Below, one piece after another: positions 49,817-59,106 of a stretch of 64,000 nt of DNA. Position numbers and translations under genes: made by a program. Within the stretch, counting starts at the first letter, position 1, and every line of letters starts with the position of its first letter. Source of the stretch: DATDAW01 sp036524675 (GTDB lineage: Bacteria; Verrucomicrobiota; Verrucomicrobiia; Chthoniobacterales; DASVRZ01); contig DATDBU010000113.1 of NCBI GenBank assembly GCA_036524675.1, positions 1 through 64,000 of the forward strand, given 5' to 3'. The notes beneath the pieces were generated by a model. The model was not told the origin of the DNA. It saw nothing but the letters and a program-made list of their open reading frames with translations, and did no database searches.

Positions 49817-52800
49817 TGCAAATCAGGTTCTCCCCGTTTTGCAGAAATCCCATGCAATTCTCTCCTCCTGTCGAGCAGAGGGCGCAGGATGGTCTCAGCG
49901 ATTTTCGCAAACCTGTCGTTAAAGGGATCGTCAAGGTGACCGAAACAAAGCTTGAAATAGGGGTCGGCCGATTCGCCCGGCGAACGGTTGTCCCCGCGCC
50001 ATTTCTTTAGCGCTTCGAGGAACGGGTTTTTCTTGGCGAGCATCCATTCCAACGAGGACTTCGGAAAGAACGGAAGCGGTTCCGTAAGTCCTTGCCGATA
50101 GAGAATTATAAAAGTCTCCAAAATCTTTCCGGCTTCCGCAGCAGCCATTGGCTCCCACACGTACGATTCGTTTTCCATGATGAGCCGCGTATGAACATCG
50201 AAACCGGCGGCATTGACGATGATGTGCGAAACAAATGCTTCGATTTGATCCCTTGTTTTCATCTGTGCGGGACGATAACGGGTCTGAAGAGACAACCGAC
50301 CCGCCAACCGCGTTCCTGCAACTTCCAAATCGATTTCTACTGGCTCAGAGTCGGGTTCGAGCCACGATGAGATCTTTGCGAAGAACTCGTTTGAAGTCTC
50401 GCAAAGCTCCTGCGATTCGATAGATCCGCGGACACCAGGCGGCAGAATCCCCTCCGCTTTCCAGCGTAGCTCCGGCTCGCCGATTCCTCCCGTGGAAAGC
50501 AGTGATGACATGACATCTTCTTTAAGGTTGTACTTTGTCAGAGAACCGACCGAGAACGGCTCCGTATCGGCTTCAATTTCATCCGTTTTACGAAGCTTTA
50601 TGCCCAATTGACGGCTGACAAAATATTTTGTTGGATGCGCAAAAAAGGTTATAAACTCCTGTATCTGAATTGCTTTTGAAGCATTAATTCCGCATTCCAT
50701 TGGCTTCTCGACAAAAGGAACCTTTTCGGTTCGCGGCCCAACAAGGGCCTCCGCGGCGTTGAGATTGGATTCGGAAAAGGAGAACAATTTCCTATCTGAA
50801 AAATAGGCGGGAGCGAAAGCCTGCATGGGATGACGTGTCACTATTTTCTCGCTCCATTTTTGATTAAATTGGTCATCCACATAATCCAGCAGTTCGGCGA
50901 TCAGGACTGATGGCAACAGCGTTGTTCCATCACGAACAGAGCGACCGTGATAGCTCAAATACAGGACGTCGCGAGCGGAAAGTATGGCTTCGAGAAAAAG
51001 GTACCGATCGTCCTCCCGCTGGGAGCGGTCGCCCAAGCGCGGTTCAACAGCCATGAGGTCAAGGCTCGATATAGGTGATGCACGCGGGAATACGCCGTCA
51101 TTCATCCCGAGCATGGCAATGACACGAAACGGGACGCTACGCATGGGCCGGCACGCGCAGAATGTAACGCCGCCATTGAGGTAGCCCAGTTGAGATTCGT
51201 CGGGGCTCAAAGCCGCCTCAAGATGGAGCCGAACAGCTTCGAATGGAACTTTACCGGTGACGAAAAACGAAGCTTTTTCGAGATTCTCAACGGCGCTTTT
51301 CATCGCCCACGCGTCGCGAGTGTCGAGGGATTCGGACGTGAAGAAGGTACGAAGAACGTTGTGAAGATGCGCCGCCCATTCGTCCAAAGCAGCCGGACGA
51401 GAAATCGTCTCTCGCAGTTCGGACATGCGATCGATGAATTCGATCAAACGGCCAAGCAAAGCTGCTTCTGAATTTTCCGTCAGCTCAAAAGGAGAAACCC
51501 CCGCATAAAGTTGATGATCAACAGACGCCATGGCAAAACCGAGGAGCAGGCGGTCGAGTCCGGCGCGCCACGTATTTTGATGAAATTCCGGGACGTGAAA
51601 ATCACGACGATGGGAGGCAGAGAGGCCCCACCGAATGCCCGTTTCAGAAATCCAGAAGCGAATCAGTTCAAGGTCGGTTTCCACAATTTCGAACCGCGAG
51701 CGAATGGCCGGCAGCTCCAGAAGATCCACGACCTCCGTCGCGCCAAAACGTCCAAGAGCAACCTCGAAGAGTCGCAACAAGATAACTCCCGGGTCCTCAG
51801 GTCCGCCGCGCGTACGATCGGCGAGGCTGTACGGAATCGATTCGTTTTCCGGGCTGCCAAAGACGGCGTCGATCAGCGGGGCGTATTTGTCGAGCTCCGG
51901 TGTCATGACGAGCACATCGTGCGGTTCGAGATCGGGAATTTGCTCAAAAAGCGCAAGGAGCTGATCCCGGAAGATTTCAACTTCGCGCATCGGCCCTGGA
52001 CAGGAATGGATCTGCAGTGAAGACATGTCATCCGAAGCGATGTCGCGACGGTTGGCGCGTTCGGGATGAAGCAGATCGCGCTGGAGTTCACCGAGAAGGC
52101 CGCTACCAGGCGATTCAGCGAAATCAGAGTTCTCGTCGAGCCCTTCGCAATCCATCGTCAACCGGAAGAAATCGCGTCCGGTTTTTCCCCAGGAAGCCAG
52201 GAGCGGGTTCCATTGGATGGTTTCGGAGCGGTGTGAAACTCCGCGTTGACGGCGGCGATCGATTTCCCGACGCGTCTCGAGGTCTCCCCAGAACTCGGGC
52301 GTTGGCTGAAGGATGTAGAGATCGACGGGGATACGCAGTGCCAACCCTTCCAGGAACTTGAGATACCACGGCGGAAGTGTGGCAAGACCGAAGACGGAAA
52401 GGCGTTCAGGAAGTTTTCGGGTAGGAATTTGCGTGACTTCAGTTAGGAACCGGTGGCGAAGAGCGGCCGGATGCGTCGTGGTCCCCAAGGCCTGCCAAAG
52501 ATCAGATTGCCACCCGTCAAATGCTACGGCGCGCTCTCGAGCATCATTCCGCAAGCCGAACTCCGCATTCCGCAATCGAAGAAGCCAGTCAGGCCGATAG
52601 GCCGAATATTGATCGAAAAAATAAGCGATGCGGGCGGCGAGTTGCCAGGTCTTGGAAGAAGTTTCTGATTGTGCATCGCGGGATTCGGACTGCGGATTGG
52701 CATTCGACAGGTAGCGGTGGAGGTCGGGGAATTCGGAGGAATGTTCGTTGAGCCATGCGTAAACACGCCATTCGAAGATCTCTCGTGAAAAGTCCTTGAG

Positions 52801-53049
52801 GTGCTTCGATTCGTCCGGATAAATTTTCTCCAGCAGATCGTGTATGAATTTTTGCGGAAACGGGAAATCGATGCAGGCGCAGATACCGTTGTGGCGGGCG
52901 ATTTCCATTTGCAGCCAGCGACGCATTCCAAGGCTTTGAACAACAATCAGTTCAGTCGCGAATGGATCGGAGAGCGGCTCTGCGCGAAGCGTCGCTGCGA
53001 GTCGGGCGGAAAGCCGTTCCTGGAGGTTGGAAGTGAAAGCTCGCAGCAT
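49813..53049 (-). CDS. recC: exodeoxyribonuclease V gamma chain RecC
   Basis: A 1078-residue RecC with the inactive helicase-like core. Recognisable are LIVVQSLGMRRWLQMEIARH near the N-terminus, DVLVMTPELDKYAPLIDAVF, and the late FRVIAMLGMNDGVFPRASPI and YLFLEAILSARDVLYLSYHG. RecC scans for Chi and splits the duplex for RecB. It is the first gene of a tightly overlapping recC-recB-recD operon; the enterobacterial cluster has ptrA between recC and recB. The Chi sequence in this lineage is unknown. Confidence 0.95.
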   Translation of the reverse strand: MLRAFTSNLQERLSARLAATLRAEPLSDPFATELIVVQSLGMRRWLQMEIARHNGICACIDFPFPQKFIHDLLEKIYPDESKHLKDFSREIFEWRVYAWLNEHSSEFPDLHRYLSNANPQSESRDAQSETSSKTWQLAARIAYFFDQYSAYRPDWLLRLRNAEFGLRNDARERAVAFDGWQSDLWQALGTTTHPAALRHRFLTEVTQIPTRKLPERLSVFGLATLPPWYLKFLEGLALRIPVDLYILQPTPEFWGDLETRREIDRRRQRGVSHRSETIQWNPLLASWGKTGRDFFRLTMDCEGLDENSDFAESPGSGLLGELQRDLLHPERANRRDIASDDMSSLQIHSCPGPMREVEIFRDQLLALFEQIPDLEPHDVLVMTPELDKYAPLIDAVFGSPENESIPYSLADRTRGGPEDPGVILLRLFEVALGRFGATEVVDLLELPAIRSRFEIVETDLELIRFWISETGIRWGLSASHRRDFHVPEFHQNTWRAGLDRLLLGFAMASVDHQLYAGVSPFELTENSEAALLGRLIEFIDRMSELRETISRPAALDEWAAHLHNVLRTFFTSESLDTRDAWAMKSAVENLEKASFFVTGKVPFEAVRLHLEAALSPDESQLGYLNGGVTFCACRPMRSVPFRVIAMLGMNDGVFPRASPISSLDLMAVEPRLGDRSQREDDRYLFLEAILSARDVLYLSYHGRSVRDGTTLLPSVLIAELLDYVDDQFNQKWSEKIVTRHPMQAFAPAYFSDRKLFSFSESNLNAAEALVGPRTEKVPFVEKPMECGINASKAIQIQEFITFFAHPTKYFVSRQLGIKLRKTDEIEADTEPFSVGSLTKYNLKEDVMSSLLSTGGIGEPELRWKAEGILPPGVRGSIESQELCETSNEFFAKISSWLEPDSEPVEIDLEVAGTRLAGRLSLQTRYRPAQMKTRDQIEAFVSHIIVNAAGFDVHTRLIMENESYVWEPMAAAEAGKILETFIILYRQGLTEPLPFFPKSSLEWMLAKKNPFLEALKKWRGDNRSPGESADPYFKLCFGHLDDPFNDRFAKIAETILRPLLDRRRELHGISAKRGEPDLQ

Positions 53050-53148
53050 TCAGAGATTCCTTTTCCAGACAAGTTGCACTTCGAGATACGCTTGTGTGAA
53101 CCGCTGAAGTCTGAAACCTAAAACTGACGTCGCAACCATTCCGGTTTT

Positions 53149-53781
53149 TTAATTTTCGCGCGACACGTTTTCCAGAACGGGCTTCAGGATCTTCCACACA
53201 TTTTCAGCCAGGATTCGCTGGCCTTCAGCGGTGGGATGGATGCGGTCCGGTTGATTCATTTCCGGTCGGCCGCCGACTCCCTCCAGGAGAAAGGGAATCA
53301 GCGTGGCGCCTGTTTGCTGAGCGACAGCGGGGAAAACCGCGGCAAATCGGTTGGTGTATTCAGGACCGAAATTCGTGGGAAGCAACATTCCGGCGACGAG
53401 AAGTTTGGCCCCTGGATTCGCCGAGTGCACTTTTTGCAGAACGGCCGTGAGGTTCTTCTCCATGAGCTCGGGAGGGAGTCCGCGAAGGCCATCGTTGGCG
53501 CCAAGAGCGACAATAAAGACGGCTGCCTGGCGTTTCAGAAGCCAGTTGACGCGGTTAAGGCCGTCGGTGGTGGTATCACCGCTGACGCCGGCATTGATCA
53601 CCTGAAATTTCAGGCCAGCTTCATCGATTTTCTTTTGCAGGAGGGCAGGATACGCTTGAGCTTCGTCGAGCCCGTAACCTGCCGTAAGGCTGTCGCCGAG
53701 AATGACGATGTTGTCCGCGGCACTCGTCACCGAGGGAGTCACGCCCAATAAAATTAAGAAAGCGAATAATACCGATCTCAT
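53149..53781 (-). CDS. exported GDSL esterase (TesA/arylesterase-like)
   Basis: A 210-residue SGNH hydrolase with signal peptide (MRSVLFAFLILLGVTPSVTS). The nucleophile block is NIVILGDSLTAGYGLDE, block II glycine is in NAGVSGDTTTDG, block III is VALGANDGLRG and the Asp-x-x-His pair is PDRIHPTAEG. TesA-type enzymes are periplasmic thioesterase/lysophospholipases. It is divergent from the LolD-like ATPase gene, the same gene neighbourhood as tesA-ybbA-ybbP in enterobacteria. The frame to 53832 is antisense to that promoter region, so 53781 is taken. Confidence 0.94.
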   Translation of the reverse strand: MRSVLFAFLILLGVTPSVTSAADNIVILGDSLTAGYGLDEAQAYPALLQKKIDEAGLKFQVINAGVSGDTTTDGLNRVNWLLKRQAAVFIVALGANDGLRGLPPELMEKNLTAVLQKVHSANPGAKLLVAGMLLPTNFGPEYTNRFAAVFPAVAQQTGATLIPFLLEGVGGRPEMNQPDRIHPTAEGQRILAENVWKILKPVLENVSREN

Positions 53782-53811
53782 GGGAAAGTCCGAAGGCGCC
53801 AACAAACAACG

Positions 53812-54471
53812 ATGAGCGGCCCTCTTTTGCAAGTAAACGGGGCAGGGAGACGATACGGCGATTTGACGGTTCTAAGCGGCGTGAATTTCGCCCTGGCCAC
53901 AGGAGAGACGTGTGCAATTTTGGGGCCATCCGGGAGCGGGAAGAGCACGTTGCTCGCGCTTTGCGCAGGTCTGGACGCTGCTTCCGAAGGCGACATTCTG
54001 CTGGACGGACGAAATCTGGCTGCGCTGAGCGAAGACGAACGCGCAGCTTTGCGCGTCGATCGCGTAGGGTTTGTTTTTCAAAACTTCCAACTCCTGCCGA
54101 CCCTTACCGCGCTGGAAAATGTCATGGTTCCAGCAGAATTATTGGGAAAAAAAGATGCCCGTTCGCGAGCAGCGGAGTTGCTGGGGCGCGTCGGTCTGGG
54201 CGGAAGATTGGGGCATTATCCAAATCAACTGAGCGGCGGTGAACAACAACGCGTCGCGATTGCCCGGGCATTTATTAACGAACCAGCCTTGCTGTTTGCC
54301 GATGAACCGACCGGGAACCTGGATTTCGAAACGGGGCATCGGATTGTGGAAATGCTGTTCGATTTGAATCGGGAACAGGGCACAGCGCTGCTGCTGGTAA
54401 CCCATGATTTGGAACTGGCAGGACGCACCGGTCGGGTCATTCGATTGCGGGGAGGGAAAGTTGAGACTTGA
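53812..54471 (+). CDS. ABC transporter ATP-binding protein (YbbA/LolD-like)
   Basis: A 219-residue ATPase: Walker A LGPSGSGKSTLLALCAGL, Q-loop VFQNFQLLPTLTALENVMVP, signature LSGGEQQRVAIARAFI, Walker B LLFADEPTGNLDFETG and H-loop LLLVTHDLELAG. It belongs to the MacB/LolD type that powers FtsX-like mechanotransmission permeases, not classical import. The downstream permease gene begins within or just after it, and the tesA-type gene is divergent, reproducing the tesA-ybbA-ybbP arrangement. Confidence 0.95.
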   Translation: MSGPLLQVNGAGRRYGDLTVLSGVNFALATGETCAILGPSGSGKSTLLALCAGLDAASEGDILLDGRNLAALSEDERAALRVDRVGFVFQNFQLLPTLTALENVMVPAELLGKKDARSRAAELLGRVGLGGRLGHYPNQLSGGEQQRVAIARAFINEPALLFADEPTGNLDFETGHRIVEMLFDLNREQGTALLLVTHDLELAGRTGRVIRLRGGKVET

Positions 54472-54514
54472 AACTGAGCGTCTAAAGCCTGAACCGACAG
54501 CTCGTTCCTGGCGG

Positions 54515-57061
54515 GTGGATTCATCGCTTAGGTCCCAAGCTTGGAGACTCAGGTTTTGTCTGCTAATGGCGTGGCGCGACAGCCGGGGAAGCAGAAGGCG
54601 ATTGTTGCTGTTCGCGAGTTGTATTTCTGTGGGCGTGGCGGCATTGGTGGCGATTGGGTCACTGAAGGAGAGTCTGCGCGTGGCAATCGATCAGCAGGCG
54701 CGAACATTGCTCGGAGCGGATTTTGTGGTGCAATCGCGGCAACCGTTGAAACCCGCCGAGGAAGTGGCAGCAATGAATCTGGCAAGGCGGACTGCGCACG
54801 AAATCCGGTTTGCGTCGATGGCCGTATTCCCGGATGCGGGGGACAACACGCGGCTGGTGCAGGTGCGAGCCGTTGATCCGGGTTTTCCCTTTTTCGGAAA
54901 GCTGGAGACGGAACCGCAGCAGGTTGATTTTCAAGAAACCGGAGGCGCTTTGGTGGATGAGCGACTGCTGCTGCAATTTCACCTCCAGGTAGGCCAGAAG
55001 ATCCGGTTGGGGGAAGCCGATTTTCCAATTGTTGCCGTTTTGAAACGCGCGCCAGGCGAAGCGATTTCGTTCAGTGGATTTGCCCCGCGAGTCTATATCC
55101 CGATGAAGCGACTGCAGGACACCAAATTGCTCAGAATCGGAAGCCTATCATCGCACTACCTGGCCCTCGAATTAAAGCCGGCTGTCACGCCCGAAGGCGC
55201 TGCGAAAGCGCTGGATGATGCGAACCTCAGTTTCGATAGCGTGGCGAAACGCAAGGAGGACCTCGGCGAGACGATGGAAAATTTGTCGCAGTTCTTGAAT
55301 CTCACCGGATTTCTATCGCTGCTTCTTGGATCGCTTGGAATCGCCTCAGCGGTGAGTGTGCACATTCGGGCAAAAGCCGCGTCAGCCGGACTGCTGCGCT
55401 GTCTAGGCGCGACTGGCGCTGAAACGGTTCAAATTTATGGCATACAAGCACTTGCGCTGGGACTCGCGGGATCGATTCCGGGCGTACTGCTTGGCATCGC
55501 AGTGCATAAAACACTTCCCCCCGCCCTGGCGGGTTTGCTGCCATTTAAGATCGAGGCTGTCTTGTCACCGTCAGCAGTCTTGGCAGGATTGGGATCGGGC
55601 GTGCTCGTCAGTCTGCTCTTTTGCATTCCGCCGTTGTTGTCGCTACGACGGATTACCGCACTGGCCGTTCTTCGGGAAAGTGCGATGGCCACCAGCCCTG
55701 CATTTTACCGGGCATGGATTGGATCCAACCTGATCATTGCTCTCGGTGTCGTGTTGTTTGCGGTATGGCAGTTTGGCGGCTGGAAGCGCGGTTTGATTTT
55801 TGCGGCTTCGGCGGGTGTTCTGGTCTTCCTGCTGAATGGAGTGGCATGGGGTTTGCGGCGGCTGGTGCGGGTGGGTCTGAAACGCATTCCGCGTTGGCCA
55901 TATGTCTTGCGCCAGGGCCTCGCGAATCTCGACCGACCCAACAACCGGACGCGCCTTTTGATTCTCGCGTTGGGATTTTGCACGTTCACGGCGCTGACGC
56001 TGCTTTTCACGCGCGACATTCTTTTGCGACAGCTCCGAATCGACGCAGGCGGCCAGCCGAATTTGATCTTGTTCGACATACAGCCCAATCAGCGTAAGGG
56101 GCTTGCTGACGCTCTCAAGGCGAATGGGCGCCCGCTCGTCGAAGAAGCGCCAATGGTCACCATGCGTCTGCGCTCGGTTCGGGGGCGCGAAGTTAAGGAC
56201 TGGCTGAACGACCCGAAAAAAACGATTCCCGACTGGGTGCTCAAACGCGAATACCGGTCCAGTTATCGCGATCATCTATCCGTAACCGAAACGCTCCTTT
56301 CCGGAAAATTCGAGCCGCATTGGTCACTGGATCGCGAACCGGTTCCTATTTCCATCGAGGAAGGTATTGCGAGGGATCTTGGTGTGACGCTTGGCGATGA
56401 ACTCAGTTTCGACGTACAGGGTTTGCCCGTAAAAGCTCAAGTGAAGAGCATTCGCCGCGTGGACTGGCGAAAGTTTCGGACTAACTTTTTCGTGATCTTT
56501 CCTTCAGGGGTCCTTGAAGAGGCGCCGGCGACGTTTATCGCGGTGTCACGTGCGGACAATGCCGCTCAATCCGCGGCGATGCAGAGTCATTTGGTTCGTG
56601 AGTTTCCGAATGTCTCGGTGATCGATCTGGAACTTGTTGTCTCATCCGTGCGCAGCGTTCTGGAAAAAGTGGATGTCGCGGCACGCGCCCTGGCGGCGTT
56701 TGCAGTGGCGACAACACTACTAATTTTGATCTCTGTACTCGCGGGAAGTCAGACCCAGCGCGTGAGAGAGCTGGCGTTGTTGCGCGTGCTCGGTGCATCG
56801 AGCCGGCAGGCAACGGCTATCAATCTCACGGAATTCGCTGCTCTCGGAGTTTTCGGGGCGTTGGCAGGAAGCGCACTGTCGCTCGGCGCAGGATGGGCAC
56901 TGGGAAAATGGGTTTTCAAAGCGCCGTTCCAACCATCGTGGATCCTAGTTTCAGGAGCGATTCCGACAGCGGCGCTCGTGACGATTTTTACAGGAACAGC
57001 GATTCATCTTCTCGGCCGCAAACGCAGCGCTTGGGAAACGCTCCGACAGGAAGTGCAATAG
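54515..57061 (+). CDS. FtsX-like permease (YbbP-type)
   Basis: About 848 residues with the long YbbP layout: an N-terminal helix (LLLFASCISVGVAALVAIGS), a periplasmic MacB-like domain, four central helices, a second periplasmic domain and three C-terminal helices with AVATTLLILISVLAGSQTQR and ALLRVLGASSRQATAINLTE. It pairs with the preceding ATPase; the ligand is unknown, with lipid or lipoprotein handling suspected for YbbAP. Homologues begin near RLRFCLLMAWRDSRGSR, so a GTG at 54515 is chosen; ATG at 54566 and an overlap start at 54404 are alternatives. Confidence 0.88.
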   Translation: MDSSLRSQAWRLRFCLLMAWRDSRGSRRRLLLFASCISVGVAALVAIGSLKESLRVAIDQQARTLLGADFVVQSRQPLKPAEEVAAMNLARRTAHEIRFASMAVFPDAGDNTRLVQVRAVDPGFPFFGKLETEPQQVDFQETGGALVDERLLLQFHLQVGQKIRLGEADFPIVAVLKRAPGEAISFSGFAPRVYIPMKRLQDTKLLRIGSLSSHYLALELKPAVTPEGAAKALDDANLSFDSVAKRKEDLGETMENLSQFLNLTGFLSLLLGSLGIASAVSVHIRAKAASAGLLRCLGATGAETVQIYGIQALALGLAGSIPGVLLGIAVHKTLPPALAGLLPFKIEAVLSPSAVLAGLGSGVLVSLLFCIPPLLSLRRITALAVLRESAMATSPAFYRAWIGSNLIIALGVVLFAVWQFGGWKRGLIFAASAGVLVFLLNGVAWGLRRLVRVGLKRIPRWPYVLRQGLANLDRPNNRTRLLILALGFCTFTALTLLFTRDILLRQLRIDAGGQPNLILFDIQPNQRKGLADALKANGRPLVEEAPMVTMRLRSVRGREVKDWLNDPKKTIPDWVLKREYRSSYRDHLSVTETLLSGKFEPHWSLDREPVPISIEEGIARDLGVTLGDELSFDVQGLPVKAQVKSIRRVDWRKFRTNFFVIFPSGVLEEAPATFIAVSRADNAAQSAAMQSHLVREFPNVSVIDLELVVSSVRSVLEKVDVAARALAAFAVATTLLILISVLAGSQTQRVRELALLRVLGASSRQATAINLTEFAALGVFGALAGSALSLGAGWALGKWVFKAPFQPSWILVSGAIPTAALVTIFTGTAIHLLGRKRSAWETLRQEVQ

Positions 57062-57131
57062 TTTTTCGGAGCAGTCAAATCCGATTAGCAGCTTGTCAAA
57101 CGATAGGCATTAAGTGATTAAACCAACCGCT

Positions 57132-57746
57132 ATGAAAAAAATCGCTCTTGGTTGTGGAGTTATCGCAGTAATTGTTGCCGGAATTTTGTTACTCGTGGGC
57201 GTAGGCGGGTACAATAAGTTGGTGGGGCTCAAGCAGGGTGTGGACTCCGGATGGGCGGAGGTGCAAAATCAATACCAACGACGGGCAGATTTGATTCCCA
57301 ATCTCGTGCAGACGGTTTCTGGCGCGGCAAACTTTGAAAAATCGACTCTCGAGGCTGTGGTTCAGGCCCGGGCCAGTGTTGGGCAAATGAAGATCACGCC
57401 TGGCGAGGCTCCCGCGACGGTAGAGCAGCTCAAACAATTCGACCAAGCCCAAGGACAACTCGGAGCTGCGTTGTCCCGGTTGTTAGTCGTTGCGGAAAGA
57501 TATCCGGAGCTGAAAGCAAACGCCAATTTCCAAAATCTCCAGGCTCAACTCGAAGGAACGGAAAACCGGATTGCAACGGCTCGGGGCCGTTTCAATGAAG
57601 TCGTAAAAGGCTACAATACAGCCGTGCAAACATTTCCAACGGTGCTGTACGCAGCATTGGTCGGATTTACGCCGCGCCCCTATTTTGAAGCCAAACCTGG
57701 CAGCGACGTCACGCCATCGGTAAAGTTTGATTTTGGTAACAAATAA
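57132..57746 (+). CDS. LemA family protein
   Basis: A 204-residue LemA protein: one N-terminal membrane helix (CGVIAVIVAGILLLVGVGGY), then the family signature YNKLVGLKQGVDSGWAEVQN, RRADLIPNLVQTVSG and a coiled helical region (NLQAQLEGTENRIATARGRF) ending in TPRPYFEAKPG. LemA is a periplasm-facing or outside-facing helical protein of unknown function. The two TPM-domain genes directly downstream are its usual partners. Confidence 0.95.
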   Translation: MKKIALGCGVIAVIVAGILLLVGVGGYNKLVGLKQGVDSGWAEVQNQYQRRADLIPNLVQTVSGAANFEKSTLEAVVQARASVGQMKITPGEAPATVEQLKQFDQAQGQLGAALSRLLVVAERYPELKANANFQNLQAQLEGTENRIATARGRFNEVVKGYNTAVQTFPTVLYAALVGFTPRPYFEAKPGSDVTPSVKFDFGNK

Positions 57747-57749
57747 CAA

Positions 57750-58550
57750 ATGAGGGCGATTTTTCGCTGGTTTTTCGTCGCTCTGCTTGTTTGCGGTCTG
57801 TTAACCCAGATTTGCACGGCGGAAAGCCTGCCGCCAAAACCGACGCGTTATGTGTCGGATCGCGCTCTCGTGCTGGACGACGCTACGTCGGAAGCACTGA
57901 ATCAACGCCTGGCGAATTTCGAACGCGAAACGTCAAACCAGATCGTGGTAGCGATTTTTTCCCGCCTCCCTGAGGGCGCGGAGATTGCTCAATATGCCAC
58001 CGAAGTATTTCACGCCTGGGGCGTCGGTCAAAAAGACAAAGATAACGGGGCCGTCCTTTTCATATTTCAAGCCGACCGCAAACTCTTCATAGCAACGGGG
58101 CGCGGGTTGGAAGGTGCGTTGCCCGACGCCACTTGCAAACAGATCATCGAGAGCGAAATTGTGCCGCGTTTTCGACAAAACGACTACGCGGGAGGGATCC
58201 GGGCAGGCGTCGAATCGATGATAGCCGCTACAAAGGGAGAATATGTCGGGACAGGAACAAGTGTGCACGATCGAGAGCAATCCGCCTCCGATAGTGGCGA
58301 TTTCCTTTTCAGCATTATCCTCTTTTTCGTTATCCTCATGATCCTACTAACCATTCGCAATCGAATGAGAGGTATGGTTGTGACTCACAGGGGGTATCGC
58401 AACTACGGGGGAGGATGGACGATTGGGACGGGCGGAGGTGGATTCGATCGAGGCCCAGGCGGCGGCGGCTTTGGAGGCGGCGGGGATAGCGGCGGATTCA
58501 GCGGAGGCGGCGGAGACTCTGGTGGTGGAGGCGCCGGTGGAAGCTGGTAA
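57750..58550 (+). CDS. TPM-domain membrane protein (YgcG-like)
   Basis: A 266-residue protein with signal peptide (MRAIFRWFFVALLVCGLLTQ), an extracytoplasmic TPM domain (YVSDRALVLDDATSEALNQR, GVGQKDKDNGAVLFIFQ, RKLFIATGRGLEGALPD), one membrane helix (FLFSIILFFVILMILLTI) and a long glycine-rich tail of GGGGF/GGGGDSG units. TPM domains occur in photosystem repair protein TLP18.3 and in LemA-linked proteins; some show phosphatase activity. It begins 3 bases after LemA and is clearly co-transcribed. Confidence 0.93.
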   Translation: MRAIFRWFFVALLVCGLLTQICTAESLPPKPTRYVSDRALVLDDATSEALNQRLANFERETSNQIVVAIFSRLPEGAEIAQYATEVFHAWGVGQKDKDNGAVLFIFQADRKLFIATGRGLEGALPDATCKQIIESEIVPRFRQNDYAGGIRAGVESMIAATKGEYVGTGTSVHDREQSASDSGDFLFSIILFFVILMILLTIRNRMRGMVVTHRGYRNYGGGWTIGTGGGGFDRGPGGGGFGGGGDSGGFSGGGGDSGGGGAGGSW

Positions 58551-58556
58551 AAGACT

Positions 58557-58994
58557 ATGAAAACGCGTCACTTTATCAACCAGCTCGAGAAGAATCGCCT
58601 GGTAAAAGCGATTCAGGAGGCAGAACAAGGAACCTCGGGCGATATCGTTTTATATATTAGTTACAAAAAAGTAGCTGATCCCCAGATCGCAGCTCGGGCG
58701 GTTTTCCGTAAGTTGTCATTGGGAAAAACCGAAATTCAGAACGCTGTTCTTATTTTTCTAGCTCCGGAGAATCAAAAACTGGCCGTGATTGGCGGGACAG
58801 ATTTATACCAGAAATTACCTCATGACTGGTGGACAAACCTAATTACGGAGATGTCCGCGAATTTTGTGGAGAATCGGCTGACGGAAGGACTGCTTCTGGC
58901 TATCGAAAAAATCGGCATTGCTTTAAGAACTCACTTCCCAATGCATCAAAAGATAGACCGCTCTGGTCAGAGCGACGTGATAGAGGAAAGATAG
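58557..58994 (+). CDS. short TPM-domain protein
   Basis: A 145-residue cytoplasmic-type TPM protein with no signal peptide (MKTRHFINQLEKNRLVKAIQ). The TPM core is GDIVLYISYKKVADPQIAAR, GKTEIQNAVLIFLAPENQK and LAVIGGTDLYQKLP, lacking the membrane helix and glycine tail of its neighbour. It starts 6 bases after that gene, completing a lemA-TPM-TPM operon. Confidence 0.88.
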   Translation: MKTRHFINQLEKNRLVKAIQEAEQGTSGDIVLYISYKKVADPQIAARAVFRKLSLGKTEIQNAVLIFLAPENQKLAVIGGTDLYQKLPHDWWTNLITEMSANFVENRLTEGLLLAIEKIGIALRTHFPMHQKIDRSGQSDVIEER

Positions 58995-59106
58995 ACCGTC
59001 ATACGGTACTGTTACAAATCGACAACGCATTCAGTTCACGGCGTGTCGTAAGAATATCAGTCGTGCCTGCGGGAACAATTGAATGCGTGCCCGGCACTCC
59101 TACAAC

